Source: an uncultured Methanobrevibacter sp. (GTDB lineage Archaea; Methanobacteriota; Methanobacteria; Methanobacteriales; Methanobacteriaceae). From it: a DNA stretch of 64,000 bases. The first letter of the stretch is position 1. The number at the start of each line of letters is the position of its first letter. A program made the translations under genes and the position numbers. This document shows positions 1 to 8,028 of this stretch, in pieces. The notes beneath the pieces were generated by a model. It saw only the letters and a list, made by a program, of their open reading frames with translations. It did not search any database and was not told the origin of the DNA. The stretch is taken from positions 1 to 64,000 of the forward strand of contig CAMNJW010000001.1 in NCBI GenBank assembly GCA_946541845.1, in the 5' to 3' direction.

Positions 1-760
1 CAACAGTATCATTTGATTTTTCGATTTCTCTTGCTTCTTGTGCTAATTTAGCAGCGCATGCAGCCATTTCGTGTGCAGCAGCTACTAATGGGATGAAGTT
101 TTCGAAACCTTTGGTCATGAAACAACCTTTCATGTCTAAGTTTGCGACTGCTCCAGCCATTTCGTATGCAGCAATAGCTTTTGCTTTTGCGTATGGGTTT
201 GCGAATCCACCAGCTTCTGCAGCTTTTTCAGCAGTAATGATGAGTTTAGGTAATTCAATTTCACCAGCTTCAGCTTGTGCAATTACATCGTCAATGGTTT
301 TTTGTACTAATCTTAAAGCACCGGTTTCTGCGAGTACTTTTAAGATGTCAGCGTTAAAGATAGCCATTTCAGTTGGGTCTAACCATTCTCTTTTTGCACC
401 AATCATTGGGTCAGACATTACGATGATGTATCCTAAGCCTTGTTCGTCCATTTCATCTTTTTTACCTTTACCAGGTGCGTCACCGATGATGATAGCAGGA
501 ATGTCTTTTTCGGATAATAATTCTCTTGCTTTAGCTGGACCAGGTGCTCCTGGGTTTGGGCTAATGAAGATTGCGAAGTCAGGTTCGAAAGCGTCTATTT
601 TAGGTACGACGTCTTCAACTTGTTCTGGGTTCATTTTTGCTCCAGATCCAAAGGTTCTTACATCGATATTTGGTCTGTCTGCTCTTTCGTCTAACAATAG
701 GTCAATTACTGGTGAAGTACCAATATTACCGCTTTTAATAATAGCTATTTTAACTACCAT
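1..760 (-). CDS. mtd: F420-dependent methylene-tetrahydromethanopterin dehydrogenase Mtd (C-terminus cut by window edge)
   Basis: This enzyme reversibly oxidises methylene-H4MPT to methenyl-H4MPT with coenzyme F420, a cytoplasmic step of CO2-reducing methanogenesis. About 253 codons are visible of a family length near 276, so the last 20 or so residues lie left of the window. The protein opens MVVKIAIIKSGNIGTSPVID, and the family signature ISPNPGAPGPAKARELL follows near residue 75. The start is the ATG at 758-760, preceded by AAGAGGTGA. It is transcribed leftward from the structured gap at 761-1162, where a weak TATA-like CTATATTTTA lies on the minus strand near 840-849. The F420-linked redox genes directly upstream fit its metabolic role. 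Identification is by recognised sequence and is firm. Confidence 0.95.
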   Translation of the reverse strand, partial: MVVKIAIIKSGNIGTSPVIDLLLDERADRPNIDVRTFGSGAKMNPEQVEDVVPKIDAFEPDFAIFISPNPGAPGPAKARELLSEKDIPAIIIGDAPGKGKKDEMDEQGLGYIIVMSDPMIGAKREWLDPTEMAIFNADILKVLAETGALRLVQKTIDDVIAQAEAGEIELPKLIITAEKAAEAGGFANPYAKAKAIAAYEMAGAVANLDMKGCFMTKGFENFIPLVAAAHEMAACAAKLAQEAREIEKSNDTV

Positions 761-1063
761 TACATGTCACCTCTTAATTTTTTTTGTTTATTTTTTAAGA
801 TTATAAAAAATAAAAATGATAAAAGCACGTTATTAAAATAAAATATAGCTATCAAAGAATTAACTTCAATAGCTATTGTAGACAGTGAAAGAAACCTATA
901 TGAATTTCATATAATCTCTTTTTTTATTAATTATACTACATCGATGGAGAAAAATTAATAACTACAATTGGTAATGCCTACAACCATAGCTACTGGCTAA
1001 TGATGATTATCAACGTAGATATAATTAATTCGAAAAATAATCAAATATTCTCTATTTAACTAC

Positions 1064-1101
1064 CTTTCTAACATTAGTAACTAATTACTAATCTTAGAAA
1101 G
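1064..1101 (-). terminator. Long inverted repeat, second hairpin downstream of the Flp-like module
   Basis: The left arm CTTTCTAACATTAGTAA (1064-1080) and the right arm TTACTAATCTTAGAAAG (1085-1101) pair at 16 of 17 positions around a 4-nt loop. It lies 13 bases beyond a perfect hairpin on the 3' side of the module. No long T-run follows, so it may be an RNA-stability or processing element or an operator rather than a classical terminator. Confidence 0.4.
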
Positions 1102-1114
1102 ATAATCTTGAGGA

Positions 1115-1145
1115 GATGTAAATAGCAGATACTGCTATTTACATC
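1115..1145 (-). terminator. Perfect 14-bp hairpin just after the MvhD-like gene
   Basis: GATGTAAATAGCAG (1115-1128) and CTGCTATTTACATC (1132-1145) are exact reverse complements around the 3-nt loop ATA. The hairpin begins 17 bases beyond the stop of the last gene of the minus-strand module, which suggests a transcript 3' end or processing site. The T-tract usual for archaeal termination is missing. Confidence 0.5.
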
Positions 1146-1162
1146 GTATGGCTAATATTTAA

Positions 1163-1567
1163 CTATTCTAATTCTAATGGGCCTAATTTTGTCAAAGTCT
1201 TATGGAACTCCTCCATTGTTCTTTGGAATTTTTCACCTTCAGATGCAGAAATCCATTCATGGCGGAATCTTTCTTTTTCGATGCCAAATTCCTCTAAGAT
1301 ATCTTCCACGATTTTAGCTCTTCTGGACCATTTGTAGTTTCCAGCATCATAGTGGCAGTCCCCAATATGACAACCTCCTACAAATACTCCATCAGCACCT
1401 TCCTGAAATGCTTTGAAGATCATGGAAGGATTAATTCTACCAGAGCACATTACACGAATAATTCTAATATTTGGAGAGTATTGCATACGTGCAGTACCTG
1501 CTGTATCTGCACCCCCATAACAACACCAGTTACATAACAAACCAACTATTTTTAAATCATCAGACAT
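1163..1567 (-). CDS. MvhD-like iron-sulfur subunit (hydrogenase/formate dehydrogenase-like delta protein)
   Basis: A [2Fe-2S] protein of the MvhD family, which passes electrons between a hydrogenase or formate dehydrogenase and heterodisulfide reductase. The 134 residues carry the family cysteines: [10 protein letters not shown] near residue 13, CSGRINP near 42 and [10 protein letters not shown] near 65. I chose the internal ATG at 1565-1567 because GAGGTGATTTTC sits directly before it; that GAGGTG overlaps the stop of the FdhB-like gene, so translation is probably coupled. With its neighbours it resembles the D subunit of the Flp (formate dehydrogenase-like protein) cluster of Methanothermobacter. 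The family is clear; the exact electron partner is inferred. Confidence 0.9.
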   Translation of the reverse strand: MSDDLKIVGLLCNWCCYGGADTAGTARMQYSPNIRIIRVMCSGRINPSMIFKAFQEGADGVFVGGCHIGDCHYDAGNYKWSRRAKIVEDILEEFGIEKERFRHEWISASEGEKFQRTMEEFHKTLTKLGPLELE

Positions 1568-1577
1568 GAAAATCACC

Positions 1578-2717
1578 TCATAACTCTACTTTATCTGGAC
1601 TGTATAACGGAGGTTTCATATCATCTGATACTCCAGCTACATAACCAGTTCTTTCACAGTATTTTTTCTGCAATTTGTCAAAAATCAAGGAAACAGGAAT
1701 ATCCATTGGACATACATCATCACATTGACCACAGTCAACGCAACTGAAGCTCATATGGGATAATCTTACACCTTGGAATGCAATTGGACTTGGAGGAATG
1801 TTAGTTTCGTCCTTAAAGTATGGTTTATTTAATTCACAGTTTTCGAAACACCAACATATTGGACAGATGTCACGGCAAGCATAACAACTGATACAACGGT
1901 TCCATTCATCCATTTCACTTACTGAAGGGTATGTTGCTTCCTGATTTTTCTTAGACATCTTAATCATGATGTTTTCAACTTTTTCCCTTCCTTCAATAGC
2001 TCCTTGGGAAGGATTTTTAGTTTCAAGAATTCCTGCTTTTTTAGCACCGTCAATTAATTCCTGACCTTTTTCATCATTGATTTCAATGAATGTCCAACCA
2101 TCTTCAGCACCCCAGTTACCACAAGCAATATTTGCTTTTCTTGGGATTTTTACGTCACATCTTTGGCAGTTGTTACGACGGCCATAGCCTTCTTCTTCAA
2201 GATCATGTATTTTGACTGCTTCTTCGGAACCGTCTGCAAGTTCAATGATGAATTTACCTTTGTCAATCTCTTCACTTACAACATCATCAGGGTCAGCTTC
2301 ATAGAATAAATCAATCATTTTTCTACCGCTAACAGGTGAAACAGTACCGCCACAGTTTAAACCTATTAAATAAACATTGTCCTTATTTATTTTGTGTCTT
2401 ACAATAAGTTCTTCAATGGATCTCATATCACATGGTTTTACTGCAACAGCTACTTTTTTATCATATAAGTATTTTTGAATAATGTCCCCAACCATTGTAG
2501 GTGCACAGTGATATGAACCAGCGGTTTTTATTAAATCTTCGGAATCTGTTACGAATGTTGGCATTGCATCATAGATATCGTCAACAGGACTTAATGCTAA
2601 AACGCCATCAACAATTCCTTCATCAAGTAAATATTTGAATATGCTGGTTACAGCACCGCCACATTCTCCTGCACTATGAATATCATCATTTTGAGATTTT
2701 GCTAAAACATAACTCAT
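1578..2717 (-). CDS. FdhB/FrhB-like F420-binding iron-sulfur oxidoreductase subunit
   Basis: This resembles the beta subunit of F420-dependent formate dehydrogenase, which carries FAD and exchanges electrons with F420. The N-terminal half has the family start [20 protein letters not shown] and a [12 protein letters not shown] segment. A cysteine cluster CQRCDVK lies near residue 195. Two ferredoxin-type clusters follow, [16 protein letters not shown] near 275 and [12 protein letters not shown] near 327. At 379 residues it is close to FdhB length. It lies between the FdhA-like gene (13-bp gap) and the MvhD-like gene. A full formate dehydrogenase is doubtful because the neighbouring FdhA-like protein is short, so a Flp-type electron carrier is the better reading. 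Confidence 0.88.
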   Translation of the reverse strand: MSYVLAKSQNDDIHSAGECGGAVTSIFKYLLDEGIVDGVLALSPVDDIYDAMPTFVTDSEDLIKTAGSYHCAPTMVGDIIQKYLYDKKVAVAVKPCDMRSIEELIVRHKINKDNVYLIGLNCGGTVSPVSGRKMIDLFYEADPDDVVSEEIDKGKFIIELADGSEEAVKIHDLEEEGYGRRNNCQRCDVKIPRKANIACGNWGAEDGWTFIEINDEKGQELIDGAKKAGILETKNPSQGAIEGREKVENIMIKMSKKNQEATYPSVSEMDEWNRCISCYACRDICPICWCFENCELNKPYFKDETNIPPSPIAFQGVRLSHMSFSCVDCGQCDDVCPMDIPVSLIFDKLQKKYCERTGYVAGVSDDMKPPLYSPDKVEL

Positions 2718-2730
2718 ATTATCAACCCAT

Positions 2731-3762
2731 TTAGTTTAATTTACCAATAATTTCGATTTCACTTAAGGCATCTGATTCTACTACTGCCTTGAAAGCTTGA
2801 TTTTCACCCATTGCGTTTACAAAAGATCCATCTTTTTCAAGCCATGTTTTGATAGGAATAATAATATCAGAAATCTTAGTTGTTTCATTTTCACATTCTG
2901 CAAAGCTGATTATTTTTGAAATTTTACCAAAATCAAAGTCTATGTCTTCTACAACATCATCATTGAATACTAACAAGAGTTTGGTATTGTTCAATACTTC
3001 AATAATTTCCGCTTCTGATTTAGGATCAACAATTTTTAAAGCACCTTTGGTGTTGGATTTACTGAATACAGGTAAAACCTTACAACCTGCTGCTTCAATT
3101 TTGTCCAAATCTTCTTGTGCATCAACATAATTAAACACAATTACGGAAGATTCATCGATATTAGCATTGTTGTTGTCTAAAAATTCCTGAACTGAACCGT
3201 TAGAACTTTCATCAGCAATATTTAAAGTGACTGATTTGTCAACTTTACTTAAAGCATAAATCTTTGCACCATTCTGTTTTGCATGAACAATTCTTCTTCC
3301 AATCAAAGGATTTTCATATAAGAGATCTCCAATTACGAAGACATTGCTTGCACCTTCAACATCATCATATGAAGCAACTGCATCAAAATCCTTCAAATCA
3401 TCTGCATAAAATGCAATATTATAATTTTTAGATTCTGCAAAGTCTTTTATTGCTTCAATCTCTTCTAAAGAATTGTTACCTGAACAAATTACAGTGACAC
3501 TGGAAGCATCAGCAGAACTTAATTCTTTTGAAACATCTGCAATTGCTTTTTCAACATCGGTTTCAGATTTAGATACAACAGCGCTTTCAAATTTGTTTTG
3601 ATAGCAATCTATGGAATTTCTTCCATTTGAACAATTTTTTCCAGCATTAACTGGATGCCTTTTATAAGGAAAAGTCCCCACAATTTCTCCATCGTTTAAA
3701 ACCACATTAATGCCGCATCCAACACTACATGATGGGCATAATGTATGCTTAATCTCTAACAT
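2731..3762 (-). CDS. Shortened FdhA-like protein (N-terminal [4Fe-4S] domain of a molybdopterin oxidoreductase)
   Basis: The N-terminus has the cluster motif of formate dehydrogenase alpha subunits, C9-x2-C12-x3-C16 with a fourth Cys at 44 (HPVNAGKNCSNGR). The C-terminal part ends with the family-like WLEKDGSFVNAMGENQAFK. The protein has only 343 residues where FdhA has near 680, and I see no candidate active-site Cys/Sec in the usual place near residue 140. A catalytic formate dehydrogenase is therefore unlikely; a structural or electron-transfer paralogue (FlpA-like) fits better. The frame is intact and has normal codon use, so this looks like an evolved short form rather than a fresh pseudogene. 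It is the second gene of the module, followed by the FdhB-like and MvhD-like genes. Confidence 0.8.
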   Translation of the reverse strand: MLEIKHTLCPSCSVGCGINVVLNDGEIVGTFPYKRHPVNAGKNCSNGRNSIDCYQNKFESAVVSKSETDVEKAIADVSKELSSADASSVTVICSGNNSLEEIEAIKDFAESKNYNIAFYADDLKDFDAVASYDDVEGASNVFVIGDLLYENPLIGRRIVHAKQNGAKIYALSKVDKSVTLNIADESSNGSVQEFLDNNNANIDESSVIVFNYVDAQEDLDKIEAAGCKVLPVFSKSNTKGALKIVDPKSEAEIIEVLNNTKLLLVFNDDVVEDIDFDFGKISKIISFAECENETTKISDIIIPIKTWLEKDGSFVNAMGENQAFKAVVESDALSEIEIIGKLN

Positions 3763-3777
3763 AATACATCACCAAAA

Positions 3778-4134
3778 TTAGTTATAAAGAGTATTAGGAA
3801 TATGTTCACTGCCTAAATTTGAATCATTTGATAAAATATGAGCTGATTCACGAGTTATAGAAATCATATCCATAAGAACATTACATGCTTGATAAAAAAT
3901 TATTTGAGAAACATCTTCCTGATTGAATTCTTCAAATAAATCTAATACTACAATCCCTTCAACCTTAAAGTTCAAATCAAAATTTCCACATGACTTTAAA
4001 ATAATGTCGAAGTTTATTTCATCTTGATCAGTGTTAGTGTATTCAACTGCCCAATCCATGTCAAGATTCAAACTTGAATTTCGAGGGTTTGTATTTGGTC
4101 TAATCAATCCAATTTTTTGCATATAAATCTCCAT
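3778..4134 (-). CDS. Small protein, possibly SecB-like fold, leading the Flp-like module
   Basis: A 118-residue soluble protein without signal peptide or cysteine motif. The arrangement DWAVEY, a run of alternating strands, KVEGIVVLDLFEE, then a C-terminal helix with QACNVLMDMISITRESA loosely recalls the SecB chaperone family (a tryptophan after the N-terminal strand, a strand ending in a Gly-Ile turn, a helix near the end). This is pattern resemblance only. The ATG at 4132-4134 has GGGGAG four bases upstream; a second ATG at 4122 has GGAG six bases upstream and is equally possible. It stands 15 bp before the FdhA-like gene and is likely its operon leader. A redox-module assembly chaperone is a speculative role. 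Confidence 0.6.
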   Translation of the reverse strand: MEIYMQKIGLIRPNTNPRNSSLNLDMDWAVEYTNTDQDEINFDIILKSCGNFDLNFKVEGIVVLDLFEEFNQEDVSQIIFYQACNVLMDMISITRESAHILSNDSNLGSEHIPNTLYN

Positions 4135-4219
4135 GATACTCCCCAACCATTTTATTAATAATTAATACGTAAATTATTCAATTAAGAAATTTAATCAAAT
4201 AATCTATACAATAATGACT

Positions 4220-4254
4220 AGTAATACACATATAAATGTTATTAAAGTATTACT
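4220..4254 (-). promoter_or_regulatory. Promoter with flanking inverted repeat, upstream of the Flp-like module
   Basis: AGTAATAC (4220-4227) and GTATTACT (4247-4254) are exact inverted 8-mers flanking a minus-strand TATA-like ATTTATATG (4229-4237). Transcription would start near 4205-4210, giving a leader of about 75 bases. The layout, half-sites straddling the TATA box, is that expected of a repressor operator. The regulator is unknown. Confidence 0.5.
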
Positions 4255-4543
4255 CCATAATTACAAGCTTAAATTATAAATTGAAAAAAATAAAATAAGT
4301 TTAAATAAAAATAACCTTAAATCATCTTATTAATATGAAATAAAGCATTTATGAAAGCCATTTAGGAAAAATTAATAATCTGAAAAAATAATTTACATAA
4401 TATAATCAATAACAAAATAATAAAATGAAATGAAATAAACACTAAAACAGGAAAACAATTAAAAATAACTGTAATAATAGAAAAATAAAGATTGTGAACT
4501 TGAAAATAATAAAATAAACTCTTTAAAATTAGATTAAAAAAAT

Positions 4544-4604
4544 GTAATACTTTTTTAAAAATTAATACTACTTGAAGTCATAAAAAATTATTAAAAAGTA
4601 TTAC
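4544..4604. repeat. Inverted repeat GTAATACTTTTTTAA / TTAAAAAGTATTAC
   Basis: The arms at 4544-4558 and 4591-4604 match at all 14 positions apart from one extra T in the left arm. They repeat the GTAATAC/GTATTAC half-sites of the promoter element 300 bases away. It could be an auxiliary operator or part of the 3' end of the idsA transcript, whose T-tract lies at 4620-4627. Confidence 0.4.
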
Positions 4605-4637
4605 GAAAGATGGAATAATAAAAAAAATGAGAGAAAT

Positions 4638-5618
4638 TTATGCACTTCTCTCAAGTACGAAATCTGCAATGTCACTAAGTACCTGTTTAGATGAAGAATC
4701 ATCCAAAATTTCGAGTACTTCTTTAGCTTGGTTGACAGATTCTAATGCAAGATTGCGAGCATATTCAATAGCACCACAATTTGTTAAAATGTCAATTGCT
4801 TCAGCTATATCATCTTCAGAATTATTTTCATCTTTTAAGATTTCAAGCAATTTGTCATCCTCAACGCTGTCTAAACCTTTGATTGCAATGATTGTCATCT
4901 TACCTTTGCCGATGTCAGAACCGATAGGCTTACCTAATGTTTCCTCATCGGATGCAAGGTCAAGGTAATCATCCTGAATTTGGAAAGCAAGACCAATCAA
5001 ACGACCGTATTCATACATTGCATCAATGACTTCCTCATCTGCTCCGCCCATAATAGCTCCAGCTTTGGTTGCAGCTGCAATGAGTGCACCGGTCTTTTTG
5101 AAAATCATTTCCATGTATTCGTCTTCTGTAACGTCAAACCTTTCCTCAAAGCCCATGTCCAATGCCTGACCTTCACAGATTTTTACGCAAGCATCAGCAA
5201 CAGTGGCCAAAGCCTTGTTGTTTTGTTCTGAACTGGTTCCTTCAGTACCTATGATAATTTCAAATGCCTTAGAGAATAATGTGTCTCCAGCCAAAATCGC
5301 TACATCGTCACCCCAAACCTTGTGAACGGAAGGCATACCCCTTCTCATGTCATCCTGATCCATGATATCATCATGAATTAATGAAAAGGTGTGGATAAGT
5401 TCAATAGCTGCAGCAGATTTCAAAGCATTTGCGCGTTCTCCTCCAACAGCTTCAGCAGTTATTAATGTTAAAGCTGGCCTTAACATTTTTCCTCCAGCTC
5501 TTGTCAAGTAAACAGAAGCTTCTGCAAGATTGTCTGGAGTAATAGTTGCTAATTCTTCTTCAATGGTTTTTGTAATGTCTCCGGAATAAGTTCCGAGTAC
5601 TTCTTTTACATCACTCAT
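4638..5618 (-). CDS. idsA: Bifunctional short-chain isoprenyl diphosphate synthase (FPP/GGPP synthase)
   Basis: It condenses IPP with allylic diphosphates to farnesyl and geranylgeranyl diphosphate, the precursors of archaeal lipid side chains. The first Asp-rich motif DDIMD is at residues 83-87 and the second, DDYLD, at 216-220; [10 protein letters not shown] near 42 is the IPP-binding region. The 326 residues match the archaeal IdsA family. It is the last gene of a run with mevalonate kinase, isopentenyl phosphate kinase and IPP isomerase, 13 bp after RNase J. A T-tract on the minus strand (4620-4627) follows the stop. Confidence 0.95.
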   Translation of the reverse strand: MSDVKEVLGTYSGDITKTIEEELATITPDNLAEASVYLTRAGGKMLRPALTLITAEAVGGERANALKSAAAIELIHTFSLIHDDIMDQDDMRRGMPSVHKVWGDDVAILAGDTLFSKAFEIIIGTEGTSSEQNNKALATVADACVKICEGQALDMGFEERFDVTEDEYMEMIFKKTGALIAAATKAGAIMGGADEEVIDAMYEYGRLIGLAFQIQDDYLDLASDEETLGKPIGSDIGKGKMTIIAIKGLDSVEDDKLLEILKDENNSEDDIAEAIDILTNCGAIEYARNLALESVNQAKEVLEILDDSSSKQVLSDIADFVLERSA

Positions 5619-5631
5619 CTAAATCCCTCTT

Positions 5632-6975
5632 TTAACTTTTAAAAACTTGTGCTTGAGCATTTCTTAAAATATGAATATCATATCCAATTCTGTATCCTTC
5701 TTCTTCAGCAAGTTCAGCATAAGCTGCAAGCATTGATAAATCTCCGTGTGCCGGTATGATATGTTGTGGTTTCAACATGCGTAGGAATTCCCTGTGGTCT
5801 TCCCTTCCAGCGTGTCCGGAAACGTGAGCATTAGGATAAATTCTTGCACCTTTCAATTTCAATCTCCTTTCCATGATGTGTCTGTTAGCGGCATTGGTTG
5901 GATTTGGAATGATTGGTGCTGAAATAATTACATTGTCTCCTTTTTTGATATTGAATGGAGTTCTTCCATTTGCAATCCTTGGAAGCAATGCGTCAGGTTC
6001 ACCTTGGTGACCTGTTGTTACAAGCAAATAGTTTGCCCTGTCTTCATCCGCTTTCATTAACGCCTTGTTTACAGCTTTTGGAGAGCCGTAAATGCTGGCA
6101 TTTTTCGGCAATTTTAAAATTCCCAATTTTTGTGCAATGCCACAGAACCTTTCCATTGATCTGCCGAGGAAAAATATTTCCCTGTGGCTTTTTTTGGCGA
6201 TGTCTGCAATAGCCTGTACACGTTCAACGTGGGATGAAAATGTGGTGACTATCATACCTGTTTTCTCTTGAAGAGGTCCTCTCATTACATCCTCTAAAAT
6301 GTTACGGGCAATACGCTCTGAATGAGTCTTGACCTCATTATAATTTTTGGCATTGGTGGTTTCCACTATTAATGCAAGTACTCCTTTTCTACCTAACTCT
6401 TTTAATCTTTTATAATCAGGCGGTGGAGATACTTTTTGATGATTATCAAATTTGAAATCCAATGCATAAACAATAACTCCTTCTGGAGTGTGTAAAACCG
6501 GAAATACTGCTTGTGGAATACTGTGTGTTGATTGAACGAATTCCAAAGTGATATCCTTGGAAAGCTTTATTTTGCTACCTGGATTTAAAGGTCTGATTGG
6601 ATTGGTAACTTTAAATTTACGTTCCCCTTTGATTTGTTTTTCAATTAAAGCAGCAGTATATGGTGTTCCGATTAATGGTGCATCGTATCTGTGTGCCAAT
6701 TTAGCAACTGCACCGATGTGGTCTAAGTGACCGTGTGAAAAGACTATTCCTTTGACTTTACCATCAACATCCTTCATCAATGTGTCGTCTGGAATAACGC
6801 CTCTTTCGATTAAGTCTAAACTATGCATTCTGTCGATGTCTGTATCTTCATGCATACTAATTCTGTCAAGATGAATACCCATATCAAAAATGACAACGTC
6901 CTCGCCAATTTTGACCGCAGTCATGTTTTTCCCGACTTCCTGGTATCCACCAATAGCGATTACTTCAACGCTCAT
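5632..6975 (-). CDS. Archaeal RNase J (beta-CASP metallo-beta-lactamase ribonuclease)
   Basis: A Zn-dependent 5'-3' exoribonuclease of the beta-CASP group that acts in mRNA decay. The metallo-beta-lactamase signature H81-G-H83-L-D85-H86 is present. The beta-CASP part follows (TTFSSHVERVQAIADIAKK near 240), and the C-terminal motifs PNAHVSGHAGREDH and IIPAHGD give the remaining metal ligands. The 447 residues fit the archaeal short form without the bacterial C-terminal domain. It sits between IPP isomerase (3-bp gap) and idsA, an arrangement common in Methanobacteriales. The product is firm; the substrate range is family knowledge. Confidence 0.92.
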   Translation of the reverse strand: MSVEVIAIGGYQEVGKNMTAVKIGEDVVIFDMGIHLDRISMHEDTDIDRMHSLDLIERGVIPDDTLMKDVDGKVKGIVFSHGHLDHIGAVAKLAHRYDAPLIGTPYTAALIEKQIKGERKFKVTNPIRPLNPGSKIKLSKDITLEFVQSTHSIPQAVFPVLHTPEGVIVYALDFKFDNHQKVSPPPDYKRLKELGRKGVLALIVETTNAKNYNEVKTHSERIARNILEDVMRGPLQEKTGMIVTTFSSHVERVQAIADIAKKSHREIFFLGRSMERFCGIAQKLGILKLPKNASIYGSPKAVNKALMKADEDRANYLLVTTGHQGEPDALLPRIANGRTPFNIKKGDNVIISAPIIPNPTNAANRHIMERRLKLKGARIYPNAHVSGHAGREDHREFLRMLKPQHIIPAHGDLSMLAAYAELAEEEGYRIGYDIHILRNAQAQVFKS

Positions 6976-6978
6976 GTT

Positions 6979-8025
6979 TTATCTCCTTGAATAATTTTTT
7001 GTGTTAATACCTCTTTCTGTGAGCCACTCCCTTGTTTTCCCACGGATGACTAAACGAGATTGTTTTAATTCTTCAATGTTGTTAGCTCCTACTAAAAACA
7101 TTGCGATTCTTAAGGAATCATTGAATCTTTGAATAAATTTGTTTAACTGTTCTTGAGAAGCGGAATTTTTCAAAAATGGCAATGCCATACCAACGGCATC
7201 TGCGCCAAGCGCAATGGCTTTGGCAGCTTCAAGGCCAGTCCTGATTCCACCTGAGGAAATGACCGGAACATCAACCGCATTAGTAACCTCAGCGGTACTA
7301 ATAGCTGTTGGAATACCCCAATCCCAAAATGTTTCTCCCAGATATCTGTCTTCTGCACGATATGTTTCGACTGCAGCCCAGCTGGTTCCGCCAGCACCTT
7401 CTATGTCAATGAAATCAACACCAGCATCAACCAGTATTTTTGCTGATTCACCAGATATTCCGCAACCTGTCTCCTTTGCAAGCACAGGAATGCTAACGGA
7501 ATCAGTGATTTGACTAATTAAATCAGTATATCCTCTTGCATCTAAATCTCCTTCTGGTTGAATTGATTCCTGAAGAGGATTTAGATGAATAGCCAATATA
7601 TCTGCATCTAAAATCTCAACAGCCTTTTCAGCCAAATTCAATTGTGGTGCACCGATGTTGCCCACAAGCAAACAGTCAGGTGCATTTTCACGTACAACAG
7701 TATAAGTGTCAGCCAGTTCAGGATGTTCACAAGCTGCCCTTTGAGATCCAACTCCCAATGCAATTCTATTATTCTCTGCAGCAATTGCCAATTGTTTATT
7801 AATCTCTTTCGCGGCAGGATGTCCTCCTGTAATAGCTGTTATAAATAAAGGTGAGTCTAATTTTTTACCGAATACATCAGTTGATAAATCAATTTCCTGC
7901 TTGTCAATTTCAGGCAAGACATTGTGGATTAGTTCAATGTCTTCAAATCCGGTTGTCTTGTTCTTAAACTCAACATCATAATTTTCACAAATTAATAAAT
8001 GCTCCAATTTTCTATCTGAAATCAT
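6979..8025 (-). CDS. fni: Type 2 isopentenyl diphosphate delta-isomerase (FMN-dependent)
   Basis: It interconverts IPP and DMAPP using reduced FMN and Mg2+. The 348 residues show the TIM-barrel FMN pattern: [10 protein letters not shown] near 61, [10 protein letters not shown] near 89, [14 protein letters not shown] near 147 and the phosphate-binding ISSGGIRTG and [12 protein letters not shown]. The gene lies between isopentenyl phosphate kinase (3-bp gap) and RNase J in the lipid precursor operon, as expected for the archaeal mevalonate route. Start and length match the family. Confidence 0.95.
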   Translation of the reverse strand: MISDRKLEHLLICENYDVEFKNKTTGFEDIELIHNVLPEIDKQEIDLSTDVFGKKLDSPLFITAITGGHPAAKEINKQLAIAAENNRIALGVGSQRAACEHPELADTYTVVRENAPDCLLVGNIGAPQLNLAEKAVEILDADILAIHLNPLQESIQPEGDLDARGYTDLISQITDSVSIPVLAKETGCGISGESAKILVDAGVDFIDIEGAGGTSWAAVETYRAEDRYLGETFWDWGIPTAISTAEVTNAVDVPVISSGGIRTGLEAAKAIALGADAVGMALPFLKNSASQEQLNKFIQRFNDSLRIAMFLVGANNIEELKQSRLVIRGKTREWLTERGINTKNYSRR

Positions 8026-8028
8026 GTG

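Larger units (their letters stand above)
761..1162. other. Non-coding gap between mtd and the Flp-like module, rich in inverted repeats
   Basis: I find no open frame of coding character here. The gap holds a 14-bp perfect hairpin at 1115-1145, a 17-bp near-perfect one at 1064-1101, a 17-nt palindrome centred at 905 and the 12-nt palindrome CAATAGCTATTG at 868-879. It must contain the mtd promoter (minus strand, near 840) and the 3' end of the upstream module. No convincing tRNA or C/D box RNA is present. Confidence 0.7.
4135..4637. other. Very AT-rich non-coding gap upstream of the Flp-like module
   Basis: About 500 bases without a credible gene. It holds the presumed promoter of the Flp-like module (4220-4254), a second long GTAATAC inverted repeat (4544-4604) and an eight-base A-run at 4620-4627 that, read on the minus strand, is a T-tract just past the idsA stop and probably ends the long operon to the right. 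Confidence 0.6.

Noticed and set aside
93-806. Long open frame on the plus strand over mtd (237 codons)
   Set aside because: It is the antisense shadow of mtd, whose minus-strand reading gives a full recognised protein; the translation lacks any family pattern.
1000-1006. ATGATGA, a possible C box of a C/D sRNA in the mtd-flp gap
   Set aside because: No matching D box (CTGA) or terminal pairing within a suitable distance.
2731-3762. FdhA-like gene as a pseudogene
   Set aside because: The frame is intact, ends in a family-like C-terminus and has normal flanking signals, so a shortened functional form is more likely.
4147-4637. A gene in the 490-base AT-rich gap
   Set aside because: Frames are short and composed of low-complexity AT codons; no ribosome binding site.
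5955-6212. Plus-strand frame over the RNase J gene
   Set aside because: Antisense shadow of a recognised enzyme.
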